A DNA stretch of 53,766 bases from Chloroflexota bacterium (GTDB lineage Bacteria; Chloroflexota; Chloroflexia; Chloroflexales; Roseiflexaceae): positions 1 to 53,766 of the forward strand of contig JAGWYG010000014.1 of the NCBI GenBank assembly GCA_018969485.1, in the 5' to 3' direction. Below, piece by piece: positions 40,431 to 48,578 of the stretch. Positions within the stretch are counted from its first letter, which is position 1; each line of letters opens with the position of its first letter. The notes below the pieces were generated by a model, which was given only the letters and a program-made list of their open reading frames with translations, made no database searches and was not told the DNA's origin. A program made the position numbers and the translations under genes.

Positions 40431-42371
40431 ATGAATGCCCGACGACGCACCCTGCGGCGCCTCGCCGCGGGCGCCGCCGCCGCGCTGGGGCTCGCGCTGA
40501 CGCGCGGCAGCAGCCATGCCGAGGGGGAAGCGCGCCTCACCGCCGAGCCGGTGCGGGCGGCGCCGCTGGAGACCGTGCGGCTCGATGCCGCGATCCCCGG
40601 CTACACCGGGCCAGTCAGCGCGCTGGTGTTCGATGCGGCCGGCCGGCTGGCGCAGCGCGTCGATGCGGCCATGCAGGACGGCGCCGCCAGCCTGACGCTG
40701 CGGGCGCGCGGCGCGCTCGGGCCGCAGTGGGTCGCGCTGTTCGCCGGCGGCCAGGCGGTGGGCACCTGGCCTGCGCTGTTCACCATCGACACCCAGACGG
40801 CGCTGTGGACTGGCCAGGCGCGGTTCGACGGCTTTGTGCCGGCGGCGCGCGCGCTGCTGGCCAATGCGCTGCTGCGCTACCAGCTTGCCGATGGCCGCAC
40901 GCTGGCGGGGTACCGTTCGCCCGACAGCCCGCTGGTCTGGCTGCGCGACCACGTCTACCAGCTGCGCGGCGCACGCTACCTGGATCCCGTGCTGCACCCG
41001 ACGCTGGAGCACTTCCGCGCGCTGCAGGCCGCCGACGGCAGCCTGCCCGACGTGCTGCCGCGCCCGTACATCGTCGAGCAGGCGTTCCGCACGCCGGTCG
41101 AGGCCGACGTCGAGTACCTGTTCGTGCAGGGTGTCTACGATCAGTGGCAGGTGACCGGCGACGACGCCTGGCTGGCGGCCCAGCGCGACGCGCTGCGCCG
41201 TGCGCTGCACTACACGCTGAGCGATCCGCTGCGCTGGGATGCCGCCCGCGGCCTGGTGCGGCGGCCGCGCACGATCGACACGTGGGATTTCGAGATCGGC
41301 CCGACGACGACGAATCCGGCCGATGGCACGCCGGCGCCGCGCCACTGGATCGACGGCCAGACGGTCTGGGGCATCTTTCATGGCGATAACACCGGCCTGG
41401 CGCATGCCCTCGGCCTGATGGCGCGCATCGAGGAGCGTGTCGGCGATGTGGCGCTGGCGGCGGCGTGGCGCGCGCGGGCGGCGTCGATCATGGCCAACCT
41501 GACGGCGCTGAGCTGGAACGGCCGCTTCTTCCGGCACCATGTCGCCGATCTGCCGCGCCCGATCCCCGGCGTGGCCGAGGGCGAGCAGCTCAGCCTGTCG
41601 AATGCCCTGGCGCTGAACCGCGATGGCATCAGCGCCGGGCAGGCCGGGGCCATCCTGGACAGCTACCTGGCGCGCGCCAACGATCCGGCGCGTCGTGCGT
41701 TCGCCGAGTGGTACAGCATCGACCCGCCGTTTCCTGCCGGCGTCGTCGGCCTCGACGGGCGCAGCGGCGAACTGCCGGGCGAGTATGTCAACGGCGGCAT
41801 CATGCCGCTGGTCGGCGGCGAGCTGGCGCGCGGCGCATTCCGCCATGGCCACGAGACGTACGGCTTTGCCACGCTCGACCACTACTGGCAGCGGATGCTG
41901 TCGCGCGGCCGCAGCTTCCTGTGGTACCGGCCCGACGGCGCCGAGGGCGTCGGCAGCGACTCGACGATCCCGCACGATGGCTGGGGCGCGATGGCGATGC
42001 TCACCGCGCTGCTCGAAGGCGCCGCCGGCGTGATCGACCGTGGCATCCGGCTGCGCGATGTCGAGCTCAGCCCGCGCTGGAGCGCCAGCGATGTCGCCGG
42101 CGCCTATGTCGCGGTGCGCTACGCCGCCGGCGATGGCTATGTCGCCTACACCTGGGAGCGCCACGCCGATGCGCTGCAGCTCGAGCTCACCAGCAGCGCC
42201 GAACGCGTGACGCTGCGGCTGCTGCTGCCGGCCGAGGCGCCGCCGCCGCCGCCCGACGTCTGGCTCGATGGCGCGCCGGTCGCGGCACGGCTCGAGACGG
42301 TCGGCGTCAGCCGCTACGTGGTGCTCGAGACCGCCGGGCTGGCCGCCAGCGTGCGGGTCGCGTGGCAGTGA
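40431..42371 (+). CDS. Exported (alpha/alpha)6-barrel glycosidase-like protein
   Basis: 646 residues. The N-terminus ([20 protein letters not shown], cleavage near SSHA-EG) is a probable Tat signal, so the protein acts outside the cytoplasm. A short beta domain (residues about 35-125) precedes a helical barrel (about 130-545) with glucoamylase-like conserved patches: [73 protein letters not shown] and [14 protein letters not shown] small beta-domain ends it. I cannot place it in one GH family; GH15/GH63/GH37-like clans are candidates. It overlaps no neighbour and ends 7 bases from the convergent channel gene. Confidence 0.7.
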   Translation: MNARRRTLRRLAAGAAAALGLALTRGSSHAEGEARLTAEPVRAAPLETVRLDAAIPGYTGPVSALVFDAAGRLAQRVDAAMQDGAASLTLRARGALGPQWVALFAGGQAVGTWPALFTIDTQTALWTGQARFDGFVPAARALLANALLRYQLADGRTLAGYRSPDSPLVWLRDHVYQLRGARYLDPVLHPTLEHFRALQAADGSLPDVLPRPYIVEQAFRTPVEADVEYLFVQGVYDQWQVTGDDAWLAAQRDALRRALHYTLSDPLRWDAARGLVRRPRTIDTWDFEIGPTTTNPADGTPAPRHWIDGQTVWGIFHGDNTGLAHALGLMARIEERVGDVALAAAWRARAASIMANLTALSWNGRFFRHHVADLPRPIPGVAEGEQLSLSNALALNRDGISAGQAGAILDSYLARANDPARRAFAEWYSIDPPFPAGVVGLDGRSGELPGEYVNGGIMPLVGGELARGAFRHGHETYGFATLDHYWQRMLSRGRSFLWYRPDGAEGVGSDSTIPHDGWGAMAMLTALLEGAAGVIDRGIRLRDVELSPRWSASDVAGAYVAVRYAAGDGYVAYTWERHADALQLELTSSAERVTLRLLLPAEAPPPPPDVWLDGAPVAARLETVGVSRYVVLETAGLAASVRVAWQ

Positions 42372-42378
42372 GCTCATG

Positions 42379-43185
42379 TCACGAGTCGCGTGATCGGCGC
42401 TCGATCAGGCGCTGCAGCTCGACGACGTGCTGCGACAGCTGCTCGATCCGCTGTTCGAGGTTGATGGCGCGCGCGTCGGCGTGCTCCTGCTTCTCTGCCT
42501 CGATGTTGCTCATCAATACCCCGATGAACAGATTGAGCACCGCGAAGGACGTGATGATGATGTACGGGATGAAGAACAGCCACGCCCACGGATAGACATC
42601 CATCACCGGCCCGACGATCTCGGCCGACCAGCCATCGAGCGTCATCAGTTGGAACAGCGTCAGCATCGAGTGCTCGAGCGAGCCGAACTGGCGTTCGAAC
42701 GAACTGCCGAATAACCCGGCCGCCAGCACCGCACCAATGTACAGCAGCAGCGCCATCACCAGCATGATCGATGTCATGGCCGGGATGGCGCCGACCAGCG
42801 CGTTGATGATCGTGCGCATGCTCGCCACCGTGCTGAACAGGCGCGTCACGCGCAGGACGCGCAGCGCGCGCAGCACCGACAGCGCGCCGGCCGCCGGAAT
42901 GAGCGAGATGATCACGATGATCAGATCGAAGATGCTCCACGCCGAGCGGAAGAACGACCAGCCGTAGGCCGTCAGCCGCAGCACGATCTCGACCACAAAC
43001 ACCGCGATGGCGATCCGGTCGAACAGGTGCAGCACAGCCATCGCCGACTCGACGCGATGCAGGTTCACCTCGAGGCCGAGGGTGATGGCATTCACGATGA
43101 TCACGCCGATGATCAGACGCTGGAAGCGCGGATGCTCGACGAGCGCCTGCGCCCGTTGCCGCACGCCGTCACGGTGGTGTGTCAT
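42379..43185 (-). CDS. One-domain voltage-gated cation channel (NaChBac/BacNav type)
   Basis: 268 residues; GGAG lies 5 bases before the ATG. Six membrane helices form one voltage-gated channel repeat that would assemble as a tetramer. S4 carries four gating arginines at every third position (Arg106, 109, 112, 115 in VLRALRVLRVTRLF). The pore reads LFQLMTLDGWSAEIVGPVMD, followed by S6 (FFIPYIIITSFAVLNLFIGV) and a C-terminal coiled coil (about 228-262), as in NavAb. The selectivity filter TLDGWS (182-187) differs from the TLESWS/A of sodium-selective relatives, so the ion is uncertain. Confidence 0.92.
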   Translation of the reverse strand: MTHHRDGVRQRAQALVEHPRFQRLIIGVIIVNAITLGLEVNLHRVESAMAVLHLFDRIAIAVFVVEIVLRLTAYGWSFFRSAWSIFDLIIVIISLIPAAGALSVLRALRVLRVTRLFSTVASMRTIINALVGAIPAMTSIMLVMALLLYIGAVLAAGLFGSSFERQFGSLEHSMLTLFQLMTLDGWSAEIVGPVMDVYPWAWLFFIPYIIITSFAVLNLFIGVLMSNIEAEKQEHADARAINLEQRIEQLSQHVVELQRLIERRSRDS

Positions 43186-43249
43186 GAGGGCTCCTCATCT
43201 TCAGGCATAGGCGGCGGGCAGCGCCCACCGCCCACTACAGGCCACCCGG

Positions 43250-44611
43250 CTACGCGCCGACCGACGGCAGGCCCGCCAGCGCCATGGCCACCTCCTCGTC
43301 CGAATACTCGAAGTCGTGCAGCCGGCCGGCGTGATAGTCCATGTACGCCTGCATGTCGAAATGGCCGTGCCCGCACAGGTTGAACAGGATCGTCCGCGAC
43401 TCGCCGGTCTCCTTGCAGCGCAGTGCCTCGCGGATGGCGCCGGCGACCGCGTGGTTGGCCTCGGGTGCCGGGACGATCCCCTCGGCGCGCGAGAACTGCA
43501 CGCCCGCGGCGAATGTCTCAAGCTGCTGCATCGCCGTCGGCTCGATGTGGCCGAGTTGCACCAGGTGGCTCACCATCGGCGACATGCCGTGGTAGCGCAG
43601 GCCGCCGGCATGGAAGCCCGACGGCACGAACGTGTGGCCGAGGGTGTGCATCTTGACCATCGGCGCCATCCTGGCGGTGTCGCCGTAGTCGTAGGCATAG
43701 CGGCCCTTGGTCAGGCTCGGGCAGGCCGCCGGCTCGACGGCGACGATGCGCACATCGCGGCCGCCGCGCAGCTTCGCGCCGATGAACGGGAAGGTGATGC
43801 CGGCAAAATTGGAGCCGCCGCCGGTCGCGCCGACAATGATGTCGGGATAGTCGCCGGCCATCTCCAGTTGCGCCTGCGCCTCGAGGCCGATCACCGTCTG
43901 GTGCAGCAGCACGTGGTTGAGCACGCTGCCCAGCGCGTAGCGCGCGTCGGGGTCCTGCGCTGCCACCTCGACCGCCTCGCTGATGGCGATCCCGAGGCTG
44001 CCGGTGCTGTCGGGCGTACTGGCCAGGATGGCCCGGCCGGCGTTGGTCGTCGGGCTGGGGCTGGCGATCACCGTGGCGCCGACGTTCTCCATCAGCGCGC
44101 GGCGGTACGGCTTCTGCTGGTAGCTCACCTTGACCATGTAGACGACGATCTCGATGCCGAACCAACTGCCGGCGAGCGCCAGCGATGATCCCCACTGACC
44201 GGCGCCGGTCTCGGTGATGATGCGCTTGACGCCTTCCTGCTTGTTGTAATACGCCTGCGGCACGGCGGTGTTGGGCTTGTGCGAGCCGGCCGGGCTGACG
44301 CCCTCGTACTTGTAGTAGATCTTCGCCGGCGTGTCGAGCGCGCGCTCGAGGCGCCGCGCCCGGTACAGCGGCGTCGGCCGCCACTGGCGATAGATCGACC
44401 GCACCTCCTCGGGGATCTCGATGTGGCGCTCGGTGCTCACCTCCTGCATGATCAGCGCCATCGGGAACAGCGGCGCCAGATCTGCCGGGCCGATCGGCTG
44501 GCCGGTGACGGGATGCAGCGGCGGCGGCGGTGGCGTGGGCAGATCGGCGGCGATGTTGTACCACGCCGTCGGCAGCCGGTCTTCATCGAGCAGATACTTC
44601 ACCTGGTCCAC
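43250..44611 (-). CDS. trpB: Tryptophan synthase beta chain, TrpB2 type
   Basis: 453 residues, longer than ordinary TrpB (about 400) and with the N-terminal extension of the TrpB2 group ([20 protein letters not shown]). The PLP Lys is in [14 protein letters not shown] and the phosphate-binding loop is [23 protein letters not shown] contains the catalytic Glu. It makes tryptophan from indole (or indole released by TrpA) and serine. The GTG start at 44611 has AGGAGG 8 bases upstream. A T-box leader with a Trp specifier precedes it. No trpA is adjacent, as is usual for TrpB2. Confidence 0.95.
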   Translation of the reverse strand: MDQVKYLLDEDRLPTAWYNIAADLPTPPPPPLHPVTGQPIGPADLAPLFPMALIMQEVSTERHIEIPEEVRSIYRQWRPTPLYRARRLERALDTPAKIYYKYEGVSPAGSHKPNTAVPQAYYNKQEGVKRIITETGAGQWGSSLALAGSWFGIEIVVYMVKVSYQQKPYRRALMENVGATVIASPSPTTNAGRAILASTPDSTGSLGIAISEAVEVAAQDPDARYALGSVLNHVLLHQTVIGLEAQAQLEMAGDYPDIIVGATGGGSNFAGITFPFIGAKLRGGRDVRIVAVEPAACPSLTKGRYAYDYGDTARMAPMVKMHTLGHTFVPSGFHAGGLRYHGMSPMVSHLVQLGHIEPTAMQQLETFAAGVQFSRAEGIVPAPEANHAVAGAIREALRCKETGESRTILFNLCGHGHFDMQAYMDYHAGRLHDFEYSDEEVAMALAGLPSVGA

Positions 44612-44639
44612 GGACGTTCCTCCTCACTGTCGGCCACGA

Positions 44640-44951
44640 TGCCTCGAACACACGACGACCCCTCGCCCGCCAAGGGACGAGAGGTCGATTCTCGTGGTGC
44701 CACCCTCGTTCGCCGCCGCTCACGCGCCGACGCACTCTCCGGGCGCCGCCGGAACTTGGCCCGGCGAGGCCCTGCGCCCTGATAACGGTGGCGTCTCCGG
44801 CGGTTCCTAGGGTGCACCTCCCGGTGCACATTCGCTCCGCGACTCCCGGGTCCATTCGGGTGGCGCCATGCACCGGCTCACACCAGCCGCCGGCTCTCTG
44901 GGCACGCTACCGCCGTACTCTTCCCGTTCAACGTCGTTGTGATCTGTTGTT
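44640..44951 (-). ncRNA. T-box riboswitch with UGG (Trp) specifier, upstream of trpB
   Basis: The leader between the promoter and trpB carries the T-box signature AGGGTGGCACC (44706 down to 44696) that pairs with the tRNA acceptor end. Stem I is recognisable: an AGTA loop-E strand, AGAGAGCCGG then GGCTGGTGTGAGCCGG distal elements, and GAATGG, in which the codon after GAA is UGG (44854-44852). A specifier for tryptophan in front of a tryptophan synthase gene agrees with the gene's role: uncharged tRNA-Trp would turn the gene on. Confidence 0.92.
44656..44687 (-). terminator. T-box terminator-like hairpin
   Basis: CGACCTCTCGTCC (44687-44675) pairs with GGGCGAGGGGTCG (44668-44656) over 13 positions including two G-U pairs, 6-base loop. 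It directly follows the T-box sequence and would compete with the antiterminator. The tract after it (TCGTCGTGTGTTC) is only moderately T-rich. Confidence 0.6.
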
Positions 44952-44957
44952 GCGCCG

Positions 44958-44986
44958 AGTATAGCAGCCGCATCGACCGCTGTCAA
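44958..44986 (-). promoter_or_regulatory. Promoter of the T-box-trpB unit
   Basis: On the minus strand, TTGACA (44986-44981), 17-base spacer, TATACT (44963-44958): a near-consensus sigma-70 promoter. The -35 overlaps the last codons of pyrF, so trpB has its own promoter although it follows pyrF on the same strand. Confidence 0.8.
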
Positions 44987-45801
44987 TCGCGCGCTGCCGC
45001 CGCGATCGCCGCCCGCAGCCGCAGCGCCTCCCGCCGCGCGGCGTCGGCGAAGTCGGCGCCGGCGCCGGCATACAGGATGCTGCGCGAGACGTTGACCAGC
45101 GCGCCGCCACCGGACGCATCGCGCGTCGCGCGCACCGCCGCCGCCAGATCGCCGCCCTGGGCGCCGATGCCGGGCACCAGCAACGGCACCGCGGGGCACA
45201 GCGCGCGCACGGCCGCCGCCTCGGCGGGGAACGTCGCGCCGACGACCAGTCCGACGTTGCCGGCGGCGTTCCACTCGTATGCCGCGCGCCGCGCGATCTC
45301 GAGATACAGCGGCCGGCCGTCCTCGAGCCGCAGTTGCTGCACCTCGGCGCCGCCGGGATTCGACGTACGACACAGGATGAAACAGCCGCGGTCGCGCCGC
45401 GCCAGGAACGGCGCCAGCGCGTCGCCCCCCAGATAGGGGCTGAGCGTCACCGCGTCGGCGCCGAGCACATCGAACGCTGCCCGGGCGTAGGCCTCGGCAG
45501 TCGAACCGATGTCGCCACGCTTGGCGTCGAGGATCACCGGCACGCCCGCCGGCACCGCCGCGATCACGCCGGCCAGCCGCTGCATGCCGTCGGTCCCCTG
45601 CGCCTCGAAGAAGCCGCTGTTCGGCTTGAAGGCACACACGACATCGGCCGTCGCCGCGATGATCTCGCGGCAGAAGCGCGCCACGGGGTCTGCCTCGCCG
45701 CGCAGCACCGCCGGCAACCGACCCGGCTCGGGGTCCAGGCCGATACAGAGCCACGATCCGTGGCGTGCCGCGGCGGCGGCGAGCTTCGCACCGAACGTCA
45801 T
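44983..45801 (-). CDS. pyrF: Orotidine 5'-phosphate decarboxylase (subfamily 2)
   Basis: 272 residues. It decarboxylates OMP to UMP, the last step of pyrimidine synthesis. The active-site strand LDAKRGDIGST carries the catalytic Asp-Lys-Asp set; WLCIGLDPEP, CAFKPNSGFFEAQG and LVPGIGAQGGD are the other conserved loops. The length and the DAKRGD form place it in the type-2 group found in Actinobacteria, Chloroflexi and others. GGGGAG lies 7 bases before the ATG. No other pyr gene is in the window. Confidence 0.95.
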   Translation of the reverse strand: MTFGAKLAAAAARHGSWLCIGLDPEPGRLPAVLRGEADPVARFCREIIAATADVVCAFKPNSGFFEAQGTDGMQRLAGVIAAVPAGVPVILDAKRGDIGSTAEAYARAAFDVLGADAVTLSPYLGGDALAPFLARRDRGCFILCRTSNPGGAEVQQLRLEDGRPLYLEIARRAAYEWNAAGNVGLVVGATFPAEAAAVRALCPAVPLLVPGIGAQGGDLAAAVRATRDASGGGALVNVSRSILYAGAGADFADAARREALRLRAAIAAAARD

Positions 45802-45906
45802 CGATCTGCTCCCCCAGCGTCATCAGGCTCCGCTGCGATTGTACGACGACTGCCGGCGCGGATCAATCAGCCGGCGTCATGGAATCCCGCTCCGGACCGG
45901 CGATCT

Positions 45907-45924
45907 TTGTGCGAGATCGCACAA
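45907..45924. promoter_or_regulatory. Perfect palindrome, candidate operator upstream of the sigma factor gene
   Basis: TTGTGCGA-GA-TCGCACAA: two exact 8-base half-sites around a 2-base centre, ending 16 bases before the -35. Length and position suit a dimeric regulator. It is not the CIRCE or LexA consensus. Confidence 0.5.
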
Positions 45925-45940
45925 TCTCCCCGCAAAGGGG

Positions 45941-45970
45941 TTGACTTCCCCGGCGGCATGATGCTATAGT
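45941..45970 (+). promoter_or_regulatory. Promoter of the primary sigma factor gene
   Basis: TTGACT (45941-45946), 18-base spacer, TATAGT (45965-45970); predicted start near 45977 gives a leader of about 150 bases. Confidence 0.75.
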
Positions 45971-46126
45971 GGCGCGAACTGAGGAGGAACGTCTGCCGAC
46001 GCGTGTGGGGCGCGGCGCGCCGCAGCAAACACGCGCCACGTCGGGCGGGGCCGGCGTCGGCGCGCGCACCGACGACGACACCCCGCCGCCAACAGCGCCC
46101 GATGATGGTACGACGAAAGCACAGCC

Positions 46127-47314
46127 ATGACGACGCAGACTGACAGCTCGACGCCATCACCATGGGCGGGTGCGATCGAGCAGATGCTCCAACTCGGTCG
46201 GGTGCGCGGCTATCTGACCTATGCCGACATCGTCGAGTGCTGCCCGCAGCCGGAGCTGCAGATCGCCGATATCGACCAGCTCTATGCCGTGCTCCACGCC
46301 GAGGGCATCCAGGTCGCGGAGCGCATCGAGGACGCCGAAGCGCCGGCTGATGGCACGACGCTCGAGGACGAGAGCCTCCCCGAGCTGCCCGATCTCGCCG
46401 ACGTCTCGCTCGACGATCCGGTGCGCATGTATCTCCAGGAGATCGGCCAGGTGCCGCTGCTGACGGCCGACCAGGAGGTCGCGCTGGCGCGGCAGATGGA
46501 GCTCGGCGTCGCGGCGCGCTGTGCGCTGGCGCGCGGCGGGTTCGCCTCGGCCGCCGAACGCCAGGCCTGCGAGCAGCAGATCGTGCGCGGCGGCGAGGCG
46601 CGGCAGCACCTCATTCAGGCCAATCTGCGGCTGGTCGTGTCGATCGCCAAAAAGTACACGTCGTACGGGCTGACGATGATGGACCTGGTGCAGGAGGGCA
46701 ACATCGGCCTGATGCGGGCGGTCGAGAAGTTCGACTACACCAAGGGGCACAAGTTCTCGACGTATGCGACCTGGTGGATCCGTCAGGCGATCACGCGGGC
46801 GATCGCCGACCAGAGCCGCACCATCCGGCTGCCGGTGCACATGGGCGAGGCGATCTCGCAGGTCAAGCGGGCCTCGCACCGGCTGCAGCAGGCGATGCAG
46901 CGCGAGCCGACGCCCGAGGAGATCGCCGATGTGATGGGCATCTCGTCGGTGAAGGTGCGGCGCACGCTCGAGGCGTCGATGCAGCCGCTGTCGCTCGAGA
47001 TGCCGGTGGGGCAGGAGGGCGAGGGGCGCATGGGCGATTTCATCGAGGACGACCGGATCTCGACGCCGGCCGAGGCGGCGACGGTGTCGCTGCTGCGCGA
47101 GCACCTCGAGGAAGTGCTGCAGAAACTGCCGGAGCGCGAGCGCAAGATCATCCAGCTGCGCTATGGGCTGCGCGATGGCCGCTACCGGACGCTCGAGGAG
47201 GTCGGGCTGGAGTTTGGCATCACGCGCGAGCGCATTCGCCAGATCGAGGCGGTGGCGCTGCGCAAGCTGCGGCACCCGCATCTGGGCAAGAAGCTGCGCG
47301 GGTATCTCGACTGA
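46127..47314 (+). CDS. rpoD: RNA polymerase primary sigma factor (RpoD/SigA)
   Basis: 395 residues. Region 1.2 ([20 protein letters not shown]), region 2 ([67 protein letters not shown]), region 3 ([13 protein letters not shown]) and region 4 ([38 protein letters not shown]) are all complete, so it reads -10 and -35 elements such as those noted in this window. Region 1.1 is short. The SD is weak (GAAAG). Its final A is shared with the start of the HD-domain gene (TGATG). Chloroflexota often have several such sigma factors, so it may not be the only one. Confidence 0.95.
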   Translation: MTTQTDSSTPSPWAGAIEQMLQLGRVRGYLTYADIVECCPQPELQIADIDQLYAVLHAEGIQVAERIEDAEAPADGTTLEDESLPELPDLADVSLDDPVRMYLQEIGQVPLLTADQEVALARQMELGVAARCALARGGFASAAERQACEQQIVRGGEARQHLIQANLRLVVSIAKKYTSYGLTMMDLVQEGNIGLMRAVEKFDYTKGHKFSTYATWWIRQAITRAIADQSRTIRLPVHMGEAISQVKRASHRLQQAMQREPTPEEIADVMGISSVKVRRTLEASMQPLSLEMPVGQEGEGRMGDFIEDDRISTPAEAATVSLLREHLEEVLQKLPERERKIIQLRYGLRDGRYRTLEEVGLEFGITRERIRQIEAVALRKLRHPHLGKKLRGYLD

Positions 47315-47823
47315 TGCCGGGGGGGGCGGGCTATCGGCTCCGTCAGTTTGGCGCGGCGCTGCTGGCACGGGTGCAGCCGGACGAGCGCCGCTGGGTGGCC
47401 GGGGTGCTGCGGCCGGCCGAGCTGCGGCTGTTCGAGCGGATGCCGCGCTACGACCAGCGGCATGCGCTGGACGTGTGCCTGGCGCTGCGGCGGGACGGTC
47501 GGGGCGATCCGGACATCTGGTGTGCGGCGCTGCTGCACGATTGCGGCAAGTGCGATGATCGCGGCCGGCCGATGCCGCTGGTGTGGTACGGCGTGTTCGT
47601 GATCCTGCAGGCGTGCTGGCCGGCGGCCTACCGCGCCGCTGCGCGCAGCGGCCGGGCGGCGTGGCGCTGGTTCGGCATCCATGCGGCCCACGAGCAGCGC
47701 GCCGTGCGGCTGGCGCAGCAGGCCGGCGCGCGCCCGGGGGTGCTGGTGATCCTCGCGGCCATCGCCAGCGGTGCGCCTCACCCCGGTGCCGATGCGGTGC
47801 GCCACGCCGATGCTCGCCACTGA
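47314..47823 (+). CDS. HD-domain protein
   Basis: 169 residues, start overlapping the sigma-factor stop by one base (TGATG). The metal-binding HD pair is visible in DIWCAALLHDCGKCDDRGRP, preceded by RYDQRHALDVCLALR, which supplies the first His. The C-terminal half is hydrophobic and Ala/Arg-rich (VWYGVFVILQACWPAAYRAA, then HAAHEQRAVRLAQQAG). HD proteins are metal-dependent phosphohydrolases; the substrate is unknown. It overlaps scpA by 14 bases. Confidence 0.8.
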   Translation: MPGGAGYRLRQFGAALLARVQPDERRWVAGVLRPAELRLFERMPRYDQRHALDVCLALRRDGRGDPDIWCAALLHDCGKCDDRGRPMPLVWYGVFVILQACWPAAYRAAARSGRAAWRWFGIHAAHEQRAVRLAQQAGARPGVLVILAAIASGAPHPGADAVRHADARH

Positions 47824-48544
47824 GCCGGCCATCAGCGTGATCGTCGACGGCTTCAGCGGGCCGCTCGACCTGCTGCTGCGGCTGATCGAGCGCGCCGAGC
47901 TCGACATCACCACCATCGCGCTGGCGCGCGTCACCGATGACTACCTGGCGCAGGTGCGCGCGCTCAGCGCCCCCGATCCGGCGCAACTCTCGGCATTCAT
48001 GCTGCTGGCGGCGCGCCTGCTGGTGATCAAGTCGCGCGCGCTGCTGCCACGTCAGGTCGTCGTGCGCGACGACGAGCCCGATGACGGCGCGGCGCTGGTC
48101 GAGCAACTGCGCGCGTGGCAGGTTCACAAGCGCGCCGCGATCGCGCTGCGCGCGCTCGACGAGCACGGCGGGCGCATGTATCGCCGCAGCGCAGCGCCGC
48201 CGCCCCCCGTCCTGACCGGCCCGGTCGGCGCGACGGCCGCCGATCTGGTGCGGGCGCTGGAACGCCGCGTCGCGCTGGCCGATCTGCGGCAACTGCCGAT
48301 GACGCTGCCGGTGCCGCGCACGATCACCGTCGTCGAGATGAGCGCACGCATCATCGGGCTGCTCGACGGCGACGCGCGGGTCGAGTTCCGCCGCTTCGTC
48401 GGCCATGCCGCCCCACGCATCGAGATCGTCGTCGCGCTGTGGTCGGTGCTGGAATTGCTCAAGCGGCGGGCGATCGCCGTCGAACAGCACGACGCCTTCG
48501 GCCCGATCGAGGTCTGGCGCCGTCGCGATGCCGCCGACGTATAA
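47810..48544 (+). CDS. scpA: Segregation and condensation protein A
   Basis: 244 residues from the ATG at 47810, inside the end of the HD gene. A GTG at 47771 is also in frame but adds residues without family similarity. ScpA is the kleisin that bridges SMC heads in chromosome condensation. The start ISVIVDGFSGPLDLLLRLIE is the family's diagnostic N-terminus; FMLLAARLLVIKSRALLP follows. The C-terminal winged helix (RIEIVVALWSVLELLKRRAI, FGPIEVWRR) is present. scpB, usually next, is not in the window. Confidence 0.93.
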   Translation: MLATEPAISVIVDGFSGPLDLLLRLIERAELDITTIALARVTDDYLAQVRALSAPDPAQLSAFMLLAARLLVIKSRALLPRQVVVRDDEPDDGAALVEQLRAWQVHKRAAIALRALDEHGGRMYRRSAAPPPPVLTGPVGATAADLVRALERRVALADLRQLPMTLPVPRTITVVEMSARIIGLLDGDARVEFRRFVGHAAPRIEIVVALWSVLELLKRRAIAVEQHDAFGPIEVWRRRDAADV

Positions 48545-48545
48545 T
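48540..48545 (+). promoter_or_regulatory. Possible -10 for the aminotransferase gene
   Basis: Perfect TATAAT overlapping the scpA stop codon, 34 bases before the next ATG. No convincing -35. Confidence 0.4.
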
Positions 48546-48578
48546 GAGGCTGTACTGGCCCGCTCGGAAGGAGAAGGT

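Larger units (their letters stand above)
45802..46126. other. Divergent intergenic region between pyrF and the sigma factor gene
   Basis: 325 bases. It holds the palindrome at 45907-45924, the sigma-factor promoter at 45941-45970 and a G+C-rich leader of about 150 bases. The leader contains GAGGAGG at 45981-45987 with no well-placed start codon in the sigma-factor frame (an in-frame TGA at 46103 closes that frame). Confidence 0.6.

Noticed and set aside
48405-48578. A 58-codon upstream extension of the aminotransferase
   Set aside because: It overlaps scpA in another frame, while AAGGAG and the family's N-terminus point to the ATG at 48579.
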